Shown: piece after piece, positions 16,504 through 24,004 of the stretch
Layout: every line of letters starts with the position of its first letter
Position numbering within the stretch: the first letter of the stretch is position 1
DNA from: GCA-002701455 sp964342575
Lineage (GTDB): Bacteria > Pseudomonadota > Alphaproteobacteria > Thalassobaculales > Thalassobaculaceae
NCBI GenBank assembly: GCA_964342575.1
Contig: CAYFGZ010000038.1
Span: 1-30,482, forward strand
Length of the DNA: 30,482 nucleotides
Direction: 5' to 3'
Notes under the pieces: generated by a model
The model's input: only the letters and a program-made list of their open reading frames with translations
The model's database searches: none
What the model was told of the DNA's origin: nothing
Position numbers and translations under genes: made by a program

Positions 16504-16740
16504 AGCTCTCCTCCCCGCGCACAAAACTTTTGGAGCAATAGCTTATTAAATATTCCCTTCAGTTAAAAGCTTCATTTTCCCAATTAATAATTTAGCCGCC
16601 GATAGCGTATTTGCTATATTCCAAAAGCAGCTATCGCTCTTCTGCAAGGCACAACGAACTATCTATCGCAATATTCTGCGTCGTGGGGATTTTTTTCGGC
16701 CCGAAGAAGCTCGGACTTGAGTTCAAACGGAACTTGCCAT

Positions 16741-16787
16741 TTTCTGGTCAGGGTCAAATTAGCTTGACCTATATTTCTGATCAGAAA
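16741..16787. other. Nested inverted repeat at the end of the barrel-protein gene
   Basis: The outer arms, TTTCTGGTCAG (16741-16751) and CTGATCAGAAA (16777-16787), pair at 10 of 11 positions. Inside lie GGTCAA (16752-16757) and TTGACC (16764-16769), perfect around the 6-base loop ATTAGC, with an unpaired 7-base bulge. The right arm contains the stop codon of the minus-strand barrel gene. It could form a 3' stem-loop that protects or ends that transcript, but no T-run follows on the minus strand, so it is not a standard terminator. Confidence 0.45.
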
Positions 16788-18043
16788 CTATAGCTATATT
16801 TTAGTAGAGTGCTCACAATCTCAGATTCTTCATTTTCTTCGTCAGCGCGCTTGTAACCGATCTCTGCACTAAGTCCAAAAGGAAAATTATATCCAGCCGA
16901 CGTCTCAAAGACATGGCCATCATGGTTCTCTTCTGCTTCATCCGCCGTATTATCTATCAATGTATAAGCCGTGCCAGCATACCAGTTGTTATAGTTAAAT
17001 CGTAGGGCAAAGCTACTATAGGACCTATCGTGACTTTTCTCTCCACCTAAGTTATTGATAGCCATATGCTCCGTCATAAGCCTCGCCCTTAGGTTTCGAG
17101 TGAAAATATGCCTATAGCCAAAGGAAGCCGAATAACGAATCTCATCTCTTGCATTATTGTCGGCTGCTGCCTGAAACGCGTGTCCAATACGGTATGAAAG
17201 CCCCTCAACAATATTATTTGACAATGAATAAAAATCAGAGCCAGTTAAGGAGATAGAGTAGGACGAAAAATCTTCAGTGTTGGACGGCCCACCATCCTCC
17301 TTGCTGATATTTCCTCTTTGCCGCAAAACGGAATCAGTGAGGCCCGTAGTATCCGCAAAAAACGAGCTTATTTCAATGCTATGTCTTCCAAAATCTTCAA
17401 GATCATGCCGAACTTTCACACCAAAACCCATTCGCTCTCTAATGGCATAGTGCTCAACAAGTGTCGATATAAACAGTCCAGGAAAGTCATGATAATCAAC
17501 CCCAACGACTGGATTAAATTTACCCATGTAAGCAGCGACGTTTTCTGAGTCGTAATTTATAGTTAATGAAGCGATAAATGCAGGGTGATCTTCGAAAAAT
17601 CTATCATCCTTCGTCGCTGGATGGGCTTTTTCCTCAGCGTGTTCCTCACCCTCGTGTTCCTCATCCTCGTGTTCCTCATCCTCGTGTTCCTCATCCTCGT
17701 GTTCCTCAGCATGCTCTTCACCCTCATGCGCATGCCCATGTGCGTGACCAGAAGCCTCCCCTTCAAGTTTGATATTCGCATTTACCGAGAAACCGCTTTT
17801 TAATCTGTAGCCAAGTTCGAGATGCGAGTGAGAATACGTCTCGCTAAACCTTTTTGAAATCCAGTCCCCATCTAGGTGCGTATCTCCTTGAGCCTGAAGA
17901 TCCAGATGGCCATAAAACCCTTCACCACCGGAAGAGTGGCCATGCTGATCATGACTAACATGGCCGTGCGAGTCTTGTCCGTGAACAAAACTAGTCAAAC
18001 CCACATAAGTTAAAATGGTTACTGTAATCTTATAAATATTCAT
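16781..18043 (-). CDS. His/Glu-rich outer-membrane beta-barrel protein, candidate zinc porin
   Basis: A 420-residue secreted protein. From ATG 18043 it begins MNIYKITVTILTYVGLTSFVHG, a signal peptide cleaved before QDSHGHVSHDQHGHSSGG, a His-rich mature N-terminus. The rest is alternating aromatic and polar strands (for example HSHLELGYRLKSGFSVNANI, GFGVKVRHD, YSASFGYRHIF, YSSFALRFNYNNWYAGTAYT) and ends KYSYSF, the terminal Phe typical of barrels inserted by BAM. No TonB plug domain is seen. Residues 100-142 hold a His-Gly/His-Ala stretch, then EEHED-type repeats encoded by a 15-bp DNA repeat, probably a metal-binding loop. The gene lies after zur-znuC-znuB and has its own Zur-box-like palindrome upstream. 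Passive or pocket-assisted Zn entry is the best guess; an unrelated metal-binding outer-membrane role is possible. GTG 18055 is an alternative start. Confidence 0.8.
   Translation of the reverse strand: MNIYKITVTILTYVGLTSFVHGQDSHGHVSHDQHGHSSGGEGFYGHLDLQAQGDTHLDGDWISKRFSETYSHSHLELGYRLKSGFSVNANIKLEGEASGHAHGHAHEGEEHAEEHEDEEHEDEEHEDEEHEGEEHAEEKAHPATKDDRFFEDHPAFIASLTINYDSENVAAYMGKFNPVVGVDYHDFPGLFISTLVEHYAIRERMGFGVKVRHDLEDFGRHSIEISSFFADTTGLTDSVLRQRGNISKEDGGPSNTEDFSSYSISLTGSDFYSLSNNIVEGLSYRIGHAFQAAADNNARDEIRYSASFGYRHIFTRNLRARLMTEHMAINNLGGEKSHDRSYSSFALRFNYNNWYAGTAYTLIDNTADEAEENHDGHVFETSAGYNFPFGLSAEIGYKRADEENEESEIVSTLLKYSYSF
17641..17715. repeat. 15-bp tandem repeat inside the barrel gene (about 4.5 copies)
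   Basis: Units of GTTCCTCATCCTCGT run at 17641-17655 (one base different), 17656-17670, 17671-17685 and 17686-17700, followed by a degenerate copy. On the coding strand each unit encodes five residues of the EEHED type. Because 15 is a multiple of three, copy-number change by slippage would lengthen or shorten the acidic/His loop without breaking the frame. Confidence 0.9.
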
Positions 18044-18068
18044 CAAAGGAGCCACGCGCGAAGAGTAT

Positions 18069-18103
18069 GTTATAGTTATGTTATGTTATAACATAACTAT
18101 AAC
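18069..18103. promoter_or_regulatory. Compound Zur-box-like palindrome in front of the barrel gene
   Basis: A perfect 18-bp palindrome GTTATGTTATAACATAAC lies at 18080-18097. It resembles known Zur boxes, with the TGTTATAnTATAACA-type core. A second pair of 12-base arms, GTTATAGTTATG (18069-18080) and CATAACTATAAC (18092-18103), is centred about 2.5 bp away. This gives two overlapping sites on 35 bp. It starts 26 bases upstream of the barrel-protein ATG (18043) and after the znuB stop (18116), so it should control the barrel gene on its own. Confidence 0.8.
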
Positions 18104-18115
18104 GAAAAAAAATAG

Positions 18116-18913
18116 CTACTTTTTTTTGGTAGTTTGTATTAGGACGGTAAGAATAGTAAAAAGTGATGCTGCTGCGACAACGATTGTTGGTCCCGAAGGC
18201 GTGTCCAGTTCGAAGGAAAGATATATTCCCAGTCCTACTGAAGTCACGCCAATAATCGAGGCAATTGCTGCCATAGCTTCAGGAGATTTAGCCAATTGGC
18301 GGGCTGTTGCCGCAGGAATAATGAGCAACGACGATATTAATAGGATACCAACCGAGCGTATAGAAACTGCAACAACTAAAGTCATCAAAAACATTAACAA
18401 TAGATTACAGAACAAAACACGCACGCCCTCTGCTTGTGCAAGATCTTCCTGCAACGTCATGAGTACCAGAGACGACCAATTCAAAATCAAAATTATTATA
18501 ACAATTGCGCCGCCAATATAAATCCACCACAACTCACTTTTTGTAACGGTAAGGATGTCCCCAAAAAGAATAGAGTGCAAGTCAATCCGCTGTCCCAGAA
18601 CACTAATCGTCACCATTCCAATAGATAAAGCGGAATGCGCCAGTATGCCAAGTAGCGTATCGGTTGCTAGCACTTTCTTCTGTTGAAGCCACAGTAATAG
18701 AAGCGCGAAAATTGAGCATATAATGACAATACCTAAATTTACTGAGATGCCTACGGCAAATCCAAGCGCCACTCCCAGTAACGCGCTGTGAGCTAGCGAG
18801 TCACCAAAATAAGCCATCCTTCGCCAAACAACAAAACACCCCATAACACCAGTTATGAGTGCAACAGCAACACCCGCCAAGATAGCATTGACGATAAATG
18901 GTTCAAGATTCAT
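18116..18913 (-). CDS. znuB: Zinc ABC transporter permease ZnuB
   Basis: The membrane part of the high-affinity zinc importer, working with ZnuC in the inner membrane and ZnuA in the periplasm. From ATG 18913 it has 265 residues and about eight hydrophobic segments: FIVNAILAGVAVALITGVMG, then CFVVWRRMAYFGDSLAHSAL, the conserved ZnuB/ABC-3 family loop (about residues 26-45), LGILAHSALSIGMV, HSILFGDIL and VSIRSVGILLISSLLIIPAA, the permease signature. The start is chosen because the segment MNLEPFIVNAIL matches the family; in-frame codons to 18937 add only 8 residues. It overlaps the znuC stop by 11 bases, implying coupled translation. It ends KKK. Confidence 0.95.
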   Translation of the reverse strand: MNLEPFIVNAILAGVAVALITGVMGCFVVWRRMAYFGDSLAHSALLGVALGFAVGISVNLGIVIICSIFALLLLWLQQKKVLATDTLLGILAHSALSIGMVTISVLGQRIDLHSILFGDILTVTKSELWWIYIGGAIVIIILILNWSSLVLMTLQEDLAQAEGVRVLFCNLLLMFLMTLVVAVSIRSVGILLISSLLIIPAATARQLAKSPEAMAAIASIIGVTSVGLGIYLSFELDTPSGPTIVVAAASLFTILTVLIQTTKKK

Positions 18914-19637
18914 GATTTTGATGATGGTGGTGAACATGGTCGTGACTATGTTGGTACGCAGCCATCATTGTCGCCATATCGTTGCCAAATAGCGAAATAA
19001 ATTCTGGGTCCTTTGTAACAATCTGCGGTTCACCAGAACAGCATACATGATGAAATAAACAGATTACTTCATTGGTCGAAGCCATCACCAAGTGAAGATC
19101 ATGAGAAACCATTAGAATGCTGACTTTACGCTCGTTAAAGACCTGCTCCACTAGTCTATAAAAACCTAACTGTCCCGAAACATCCAAATTTTGCGCAGGT
19201 TCATCAAGCACCAAAAGATTCGGGTTATTTAAGAGACTGCGCGCCAGGAGCACACGTTGCCGTTCTCCTCCAGAGAGGCTAAACAGCGGTTGATCCATTA
19301 ATTTTGAAATATCTGTTTCTTCCGCTACAGCAGTCAGAGCAGACTTTTCTATATTTCTCCGTAAACTAAGGAACCGTCGAACTGAAATTGGCATGGTATG
19401 TTCGGGCGCGAAATTTTGGGGCACATAACCAATTCTTAAATCTAACGATTTTTGTATAGTACCACTATCAGGCAAGTAAAAACCCATTAGACATTTTAAC
19501 AACATTGATTTACCCGCACCATTCGGGCCAATAATTGTTAGAAAATTGTGATCCCCTATTACGACTGATACATTTTCTAAAATCTGTATTCCCTGGCGCG
19601 CTACGCTAATGTTAGTAGCTCTGATCAATTCAACCAT
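18903..19637 (-). CDS. znuC: Zinc ABC transporter ATP-binding protein ZnuC
   Basis: The ATPase of the ZnuABC importer. The 244-residue protein has Walker A GPNGAGKS (about residues 37-44), the Q-loop region RIGYVPQNF, the ABC signature LSGGERQR, Walker B LLVLDEP and the switch His in VSHDLH. It ends in a His-rich tail, HSHDHVHHHHQNHES, which resembles the His tails of other ZnuC proteins and may bind zinc or act as a sensor. The start lies 2 bases after the zur stop, with no separate ribosome-binding site visible, so it is probably translated by coupling with zur. It overlaps znuB. Confidence 0.96.
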   Translation of the reverse strand: MVELIRATNISVARQGIQILENVSVVIGDHNFLTIIGPNGAGKSMLLKCLMGFYLPDSGTIQKSLDLRIGYVPQNFAPEHTMPISVRRFLSLRRNIEKSALTAVAEETDISKLMDQPLFSLSGGERQRVLLARSLLNNPNLLVLDEPAQNLDVSGQLGFYRLVEQVFNERKVSILMVSHDLHLVMASTNEVICLFHHVCCSGEPQIVTKDPEFISLFGNDMATMMAAYQHSHDHVHHHHQNHES

Positions 19638-19639
19638 AT

Positions 19640-20095
19640 CTATTTACATTCAGCACAACGGCCCAAGACTTCTACCGTAACCTTTTTCGGCGTAAATTTA
19701 TTTTTGATTCCGGCACGTTCAATTGCTCCCGATATTTCGGGGCTACAGTACTCCTTTGCCTCACTACAATCGGAGCAAATCAAGAAGAAACAATTACTAT
19801 GTTCACGCGGGTGTGAACATCCAACGTAAGCGCTAATACTATCTAATTTGTGCACAAGCCCGCTTTCTAGAAGAAAGTCGAGTGCCCTGTAAACCGTAGG
19901 TGGTTTGGCTGACCAAGCCTTTCCCTTCAGCATTTCCAATATATCATAAGCTTTCGCTGGAATATGACTGACCCAAATCAATTTTAGCACTTCTCTTCGG
20001 AGGTCTGTTAATCGGAGTCCATTCTCGCTACAAACCATTTCGGCATCCCTTACGGCCTTATCAACGCATAATTTATGATCCTGGCACTCGTGCAT
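19640..20095 (-). CDS. zur: Zinc uptake regulator Zur (Fur family)
   Basis: Zur is the zinc-loaded repressor of zinc uptake genes. The 151-residue protein starts at ATG 20095, placed 5 bases after GGAGG; an upstream in-frame ATG (20107) overlaps that site and is less likely. The winged-helix part has LRLTDLRREVLKLIW (about residues 27-41) and KPPTVYRALDFLLESGLVHKL (in two blocks, about 64-84), the Fur/Zur DNA-reading helix. The dimer/metal part has the family-type YVGCSHPREHSNCFFLICSDC. Two CxxC pairs, Cys107/Cys110 and Cys147/Cys150 (CAEC), match the structural zinc site of Zur, and His82, Cys93, His95 and His99 are candidates for the sensing site. It heads the zur-znuC-znuB operon and is divergent from znuA. 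Confidence 0.95.
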   Translation of the reverse strand: MHECQDHKLCVDKAVRDAEMVCSENGLRLTDLRREVLKLIWVSHIPAKAYDILEMLKGKAWSAKPPTVYRALDFLLESGLVHKLDSISAYVGCSHPREHSNCFFLICSDCSEAKEYCSPEISGAIERAGIKNKFTPKKVTVEVLGRCAECK

Positions 20096-20130
20096 AAAAG
20101 CCTCCATCAGAAAAAATAATTTTCTCTTGC

Positions 20131-20158
20131 ATTATACTTAAACGTTATAATATAACAA
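20131..20158. promoter_or_regulatory. Divergent zur / znuA promoter region with a Zur-box-like palindrome
   Basis: The palindrome GTTATA-A-TATAAC lies at 20144-20156. On the plus strand a TTGCAT (20127-20132) is followed after 18 bases by TATAAC (20151-20156), a likely znuA promoter whose -10 element is inside the palindrome; a TATAAT at 20146-20151 is an alternative. On the minus strand, TTGTTA (20153-20158) with TATAAT (20131-20136) at a 16-base spacing is a likely zur-znuCB promoter, its -35 overlapping the palindrome. One site could therefore repress both directions. This match to the Zur consensus is less extended than the one before the barrel gene. Confidence 0.72.
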
Positions 20159-20214
20159 ATTGATAATTGTTTTTTCCAATAAGAGATTTGTCAATTACTT
20201 GGAGAGAAAGTCAA

Positions 20215-21201
20215 GTGTTGTCTTTTGTAAAACGTTTCTTTGTCGCATTGGGTATTTCGGTTATTTATACTTCGGTTGCGTCCGCTATCGAAACAAAGGG
20301 CGTTGTAGTCACCATCAAGCCTCTACATTCGATGGTTAGCGGCGTAATGGGAACTACAGGCAAGCCTAACCTCCTAGTTACGGGCTACGCATCACCGCAC
20401 GGGTTTCAGCTGAAACCCTCCCAAGTAAAACTGTTGAAGCGGTCTGACATTATATTCTCCATAGATGAATTCTTAGAAACGTTTTTGCAACGTGCCTTTT
20501 CAAACATACCGGGGAATGTAAAACAAGTAACTGTCGTTGACGCAGCCCGAATCAAACTGCTACCAATCAGAGAAGGCGGTCCCTGGGAAGTGCATAAGCA
20601 CGACGAGCATAAGGACGGAGAGCATAAGGCCAAGGGGGACAAACACACTGCTCACAAGGACGAAGGGCATGATTACCATGGCGGAAATGGCGACATCCAC
20701 GTGTGGCTTACCCCAAAAAATGCTGAAAAAATAGTTAAAGCTATCACACGGGAATTAAGCGAATTATATCCGGAAAACCGCAATATCTATAAAGCCAATG
20801 CCCTGTCCTACATCCAAAAATTACAAAAATTGGACGATGAACTTAAAACATTATTGGTTGATGTCAAAGCAAAGCCATTTATTGTGTTCCACGACGCGTT
20901 TCAATACTTCGAGAAAGCTTACGGATTGAATGGCGTAGGCACCATCAGTATTGAGCCGGATGAGTCTCCCTCTCCTAAACGACTGACGGAGATTAGAAAA
21001 AAGCTGAAAGAAACGAAAACTTCGTGTGTATTTAAAGAACCTCAATTTTCTGAAAGAGTCGTGAGAGCAGTGGTCGACAAAACATCTGCAAAAATAGGAG
21101 TTTTGGACCCGCTAGGAGCTAATCTTAAAAGCGGACAATCGATGTATTTCGAGTTAATACGAAAACTCGCTAACAACTTTAAACAATGTCTAACTCTCTG
21201 A
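20215..21201 (+). CDS. znuA: Periplasmic zinc-binding protein ZnuA
   Basis: The solute-binding protein that hands zinc to ZnuBC. The start is GTG 20215, 8 bases after GGAGAG; earlier in-frame codons to 20167 do not look like a signal peptide. The 328-residue protein has a signal peptide MLSFVKRFFVALGISVIYTS ending VASA (about residue 24). Probable zinc ligands are His62 in SPHGFQLKPSQ, His162 in DIHVWLTPKN and His226 in VFHDAFQYFEKAYGL. Between the first two lies a His/Lys/Asp-rich loop (about 127-155, HKHDEHKDGEHKAKGDKHTA and more), which is a ZnuA feature. The C-terminal lobe has EPDESPSPKRL and VLDPLGANLKSG. It is transcribed divergently from zur. Confidence 0.95.
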   Translation: MLSFVKRFFVALGISVIYTSVASAIETKGVVVTIKPLHSMVSGVMGTTGKPNLLVTGYASPHGFQLKPSQVKLLKRSDIIFSIDEFLETFLQRAFSNIPGNVKQVTVVDAARIKLLPIREGGPWEVHKHDEHKDGEHKAKGDKHTAHKDEGHDYHGGNGDIHVWLTPKNAEKIVKAITRELSELYPENRNIYKANALSYIQKLQKLDDELKTLLVDVKAKPFIVFHDAFQYFEKAYGLNGVGTISIEPDESPSPKRLTEIRKKLKETKTSCVFKEPQFSERVVRAVVDKTSAKIGVLDPLGANLKSGQSMYFELIRKLANNFKQCLTL

Positions 21202-21232
21202 GCATTTTGTAGGAGTCTTATCCCGTCGACTC

Positions 21233-21970
21233 TTAGAAAGCATACTCGGGCTCCTCCCTATCTAGTTGGCGTTTCATAGCTGCGAAATGATGAGTAGCTT
21301 GATCGTTTCTATCTTTCTGCATCTGCTCATGAGTATGCTGGGCAACATCCTGTGGAATCCGTTTAAGAGGCACGCCCGCAGACATGGCTGTAATCTGTGC
21401 TCGACAAACCTGTTCCAGATAGTACAAATCATTAAAAGCATGAGCTATAGTCGGACCAACAACTATGACTCCATGATTTGCTAGAAACAGGATACGCCTG
21501 TCACCTAACGCCTCGGCCATACTGTCTCCCTCAGAATTCCCCAAAGCCAACCCCCCAAATTCCTCATAGTATGAAATTTGTCCATAGAATTTTAGTGCCC
21601 CTTGAACAACTGGCTCTAATCGAACTCCATCGAGCATACTCAGAGCGGTTGCATACTGCATATGTGTATGCAATATGCACTTGGCGTGGGGACAAATCAT
21701 GTGAATTCGCGAGTGGATAAAAAAAGCTGTCGCTTCTGGCGGTTTTTTCCCACCTACAGTCTTTCCTCTATGGTCAACCTCTACAATATCGCTGGCACAT
21801 ATTTCAGACCAATGTTGCCGATGAGGGTTTATTAAAAATCTATCGCTGACTCCCGGTACCACTGCGCTGAAATGGTTATCAACCCCTTCGTGTAAATTTA
21901 GTCTGGCCGCTGTCCTCAGAACTGCGGCTAAATCAACTTTAGTTTTCCAAATTTTATCGTCGCGGCTCAC
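21233..21970 (-). CDS. Class II aldolase/adducin-family protein
   Basis: A 245-residue protein of the class II aldolase/adducin family, whose members use divalent metal for aldol or decarboxylation reactions on small sugars and acids. Metal ligands are His101 and His103 in LHTHMQYA and His166 in FLANHGVIV, with Glu79 in KPPEA nearby. NLHEGVDNHFSAVVPG is also conserved. The start is GTG 21970, because GGAGG lies 8 bases before it; an in-frame GTG at 21985 overlaps that site. The substrate is not told by the sequence. It converges with znuA (31-base gap), and no other carbohydrate gene is near. Confidence 0.9.
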   Translation of the reverse strand: MSRDDKIWKTKVDLAAVLRTAARLNLHEGVDNHFSAVVPGVSDRFLINPHRQHWSEICASDIVEVDHRGKTVGGKKPPEATAFFIHSRIHMICPHAKCILHTHMQYATALSMLDGVRLEPVVQGALKFYGQISYYEEFGGLALGNSEGDSMAEALGDRRILFLANHGVIVVGPTIAHAFNDLYYLEQVCRAQITAMSAGVPLKRIPQDVAQHTHEQMQKDRNDQATHHFAAMKRQLDREEPEYAF

Positions 21971-22136
21971 TTGGTTGGCCTCCACAATTGTACTAATGTT
22001 TGACGTTTTTCCACTTCTTCCTGCTGAAACTATTACTAACGGTTAATGCTCCAAAAGGTTCGCTCATAGCTCATCCAACACTCCGCCCCCCCACGAAAAA
22101 GCAACCGTTAACACGTGGAAAAACTTATAGATTGAG

Positions 22137-22580
22137 TTATCTGTCTGTTAACGAAGAAAGTCGTTTCCTCATAAGCCTTAATTCAGATATTACCTCTTGT
22201 ATCTCACTACGGTACCCTTCACTCGGCTCCGAACTATTGCGAACTTCACTTACCTCAGTGGAGATAGTCTTGTTGTCAGATTTTCCGGCAGACGCTTTAT
22301 GTGTTCCGTCTTTCAATAATCTTTGCACGCCCTTGATAGTGTACCCATCGCTATATAACAACTCTCTTATTTGCTTCAGAAGAGATACATCCTCGGGCCT
22401 ATAATATCGACGACCCCCCCCCCTTTTTAGGGGCTTTACTTGTGAAAATTTGGTCTCCCAAAACCGCAGGACGTGCGGCGGCACTTCCAAATCTTCAGAT
22501 ACTTCAGATATAGTTCGAAAAGCACCGGGTGACTTCCCGCCCCTTCGAAAACCACCCAAATTATTTGTATCAAACGCCAT
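22137..22580 (-). CDS. MerR-family transcriptional regulator (next to ihfA)
   Basis: A 147-residue regulator with an N-terminal MerR-type winged helix: AFRTISEVSEDLEVPPHVLRFWETKF (in blocks, about residues 20-45), then RGGGRRYYRPEDVSLLKQI and LLYSDGYTIKGVQRLLKDG (about 75-93). No Cys-rich metal site is visible after it. The ending is polar, with Ser-rich and charged residues. The start ATG 22580 has AGGA 7 bases upstream; in-frame codons to 22622 add a basic stretch not typical of the family. The gene follows ihfA by 22 bases. MerR after ihfA, fabH and plsX is a standard alphaproteobacterial order. Its target is unknown. Confidence 0.9.
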   Translation of the reverse strand: MAFDTNNLGGFRRGGKSPGAFRTISEVSEDLEVPPHVLRFWETKFSQVKPLKRGGGRRYYRPEDVSLLKQIRELLYSDGYTIKGVQRLLKDGTHKASAGKSDNKTISTEVSEVRNSSEPSEGYRSEIQEVISELRLMRKRLSSLTDR

Positions 22581-22602
22581 CAAGTATCCTGCTTGATTAG
22601 GT

Positions 22603-22905
22603 TTATTTTTCTTCCAGGGCATTCATTCTATTCTTCAACACATGTGACGGTTTGAAAATAATAACCCGCCGTGGAAGTATAGGTACCTCTTCCCCTGTTT
22701 TCGGATTCCTACCAATCCTCTGGGCCTTTTGCCGAATCGTAAAACTCCCAAAAGAAGATATTTTTACGGCTTCTCCACGAATAAGAGCATCCGACATCTC
22801 TCCCAACACCGACTCTACCAAATCTGCGGACTCATTCCGTGACAGCCCAACTTCCTCGTAAACCGCCTCGGTCAACTGAGCCCGTGTTAACGTTTCTTCA
22901 GTCAT
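22603..22905 (-). CDS. ihfA: Integration host factor subunit alpha
   Basis: IHF-alpha pairs with IHF-beta to bind and bend DNA in recombination, replication and transcription. The 100-residue protein from ATG 22905 has TRAQLTEAVYEEVGLSRNES, then VKISSFGSFTIRQKAQRIGRNPKTGEEVPILPRRVIIFKPSHVLKNRMN (in successive blocks). GRNPKTGEEVPI is the minor-groove beta-arm with its intercalating Pro, and FKPSHVLKNR the last helix. GAGG lies 6 bases before the ATG; the previous codon TTG (22908) is in frame but less likely. It lies downstream of fabH on the same strand with a gap of about 104 bases. Confidence 0.96.
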   Translation of the reverse strand: MTEETLTRAQLTEAVYEEVGLSRNESADLVESVLGEMSDALIRGEAVKISSFGSFTIRQKAQRIGRNPKTGEEVPILPRRVIIFKPSHVLKNRMNALEEK

Positions 22906-23009
22906 CAATTACCTCTTTAGCCTGAGAAAATTAAACTAACGTGTTCATATAATTCAGTCAAATAATGATTAATTACAAATCGTTGCGCTATTTTTATACG
23001 AGACTACTA

Positions 23010-23999
23010 TCACTTTGGATATCCCATTCTAACTAAACCAGCACCCCAGGCTAATCCGCCACCAATTGCCTCAAATAGAACCAAATCCCCATCTCTTATT
23101 CTACCATCAGCTATACCTTCTGCTAAGGCCAGCGGGACCGAAGCAGCTGAAGTGTTGGCGTGACGGTCTATGCAACATATTACTTTATCAGCGGGCAATT
23201 TCATTCTCTTCGCCATGCTATCTATTATCCGCCGATTTGCCTGATGAGGAACCAACCAATCTATATCTTTGGAAGACATTTCATTAGCTTCCAAAACTTC
23301 GTCTAAAACCGAGCCCAACTTGGACACAGCATGTTTAAACACCTCCTGACCAGACATCCTAACCTGTCCAACTGTACCCGTTTTTGAGGGCCCTCCATCC
23401 ACAAATAAGATATCTCTTTCTCTTCCATCCGAGTGAAGGTGAGTTGATAATATTCCATAATTCCTGGAAGACTTAGTAACTTCGTGCCCAGACAATATAA
23501 CAGCGCCTGCCCCATCACCAAAAAGAACGCAAGTGCCTCTATCACTCCAGTCTAGTATCCTTGTGAATGTTTCGGCTCCGACGACAAGTGCTTTACTAGC
23601 CTGTCCTGTTTTTAAAAAATTGTCGGCTACTGCCAATGCATAAACAAATCCCGCGCAAACAGCTTGAATATCAAAGGCGGCTCCCCTATAAATTTCCAGC
23701 TCTGCTTGAACTTTGGTTGCGGTAGCGGGAAAAGTCTCATCAGGCGTGGTGGTGGCAATAATAATCAAATCTATCTCACTAGCAGATACACCAGAATGAG
23801 TAAGTGCCCTTTTGGCGGCTTCAATCGCTAGGTCTGACGTCAATTCGCCATCCGCAGCCACATGTCTTTGTCTAATACCAGTACGTTGAACGATCCACTC
23901 GTCGGAAGTATCAACCAATCTTGCCAATTCATAATTGTGAAGAATACGTTCGGGTAAGTAGGAGCCACATCCCACCAAAAAGGAGCGCCTTGATGTCAT
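23010..23999 (-). CDS. fabH: Beta-ketoacyl-ACP synthase III
   Basis: FabH condenses acetyl-CoA with malonyl-ACP to start fatty acid synthesis. The 329-residue length is normal. The catalytic triad is Cys115 in IQAVCAGFVYAL, His252 in LVPHQANRRIID and Asn282 in RHANTSAASVPLAL. Other markers are SDEWIVQRTGIRQRH near the start and GDGAGAVIL. It starts 5 bases after the plsX stop, so the two are co-transcribed and probably translationally coupled, a conserved pairing that links phospholipid and fatty acid initiation. Confidence 0.97.
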   Translation of the reverse strand: MTSRRSFLVGCGSYLPERILHNYELARLVDTSDEWIVQRTGIRQRHVAADGELTSDLAIEAAKRALTHSGVSASEIDLIIIATTTPDETFPATATKVQAELEIYRGAAFDIQAVCAGFVYALAVADNFLKTGQASKALVVGAETFTRILDWSDRGTCVLFGDGAGAVILSGHEVTKSSRNYGILSTHLHSDGRERDILFVDGGPSKTGTVGQVRMSGQEVFKHAVSKLGSVLDEVLEANEMSSKDIDWLVPHQANRRIIDSMAKRMKLPADKVICCIDRHANTSAASVPLALAEGIADGRIRDGDLVLFEAIGGGLAWGAGLVRMGYPK

Positions 24000-24004
24000 G
24001 AAAC

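Noticed and set aside
17578..17803. Plus-strand ORFs with repeated RVPHPRVPHP or VFLILVFLIL blocks
   Set aside because: They are the reverse readings of the 15-bp repeat in the barrel gene; repeats stay open in all frames.
22078..22125. CCACG/CGTGG inverted repeat after the MerR-type gene as a terminator
   Set aside because: The loop is about 18 bases long, the stem only 5 bp, and on the minus strand no T-run follows.
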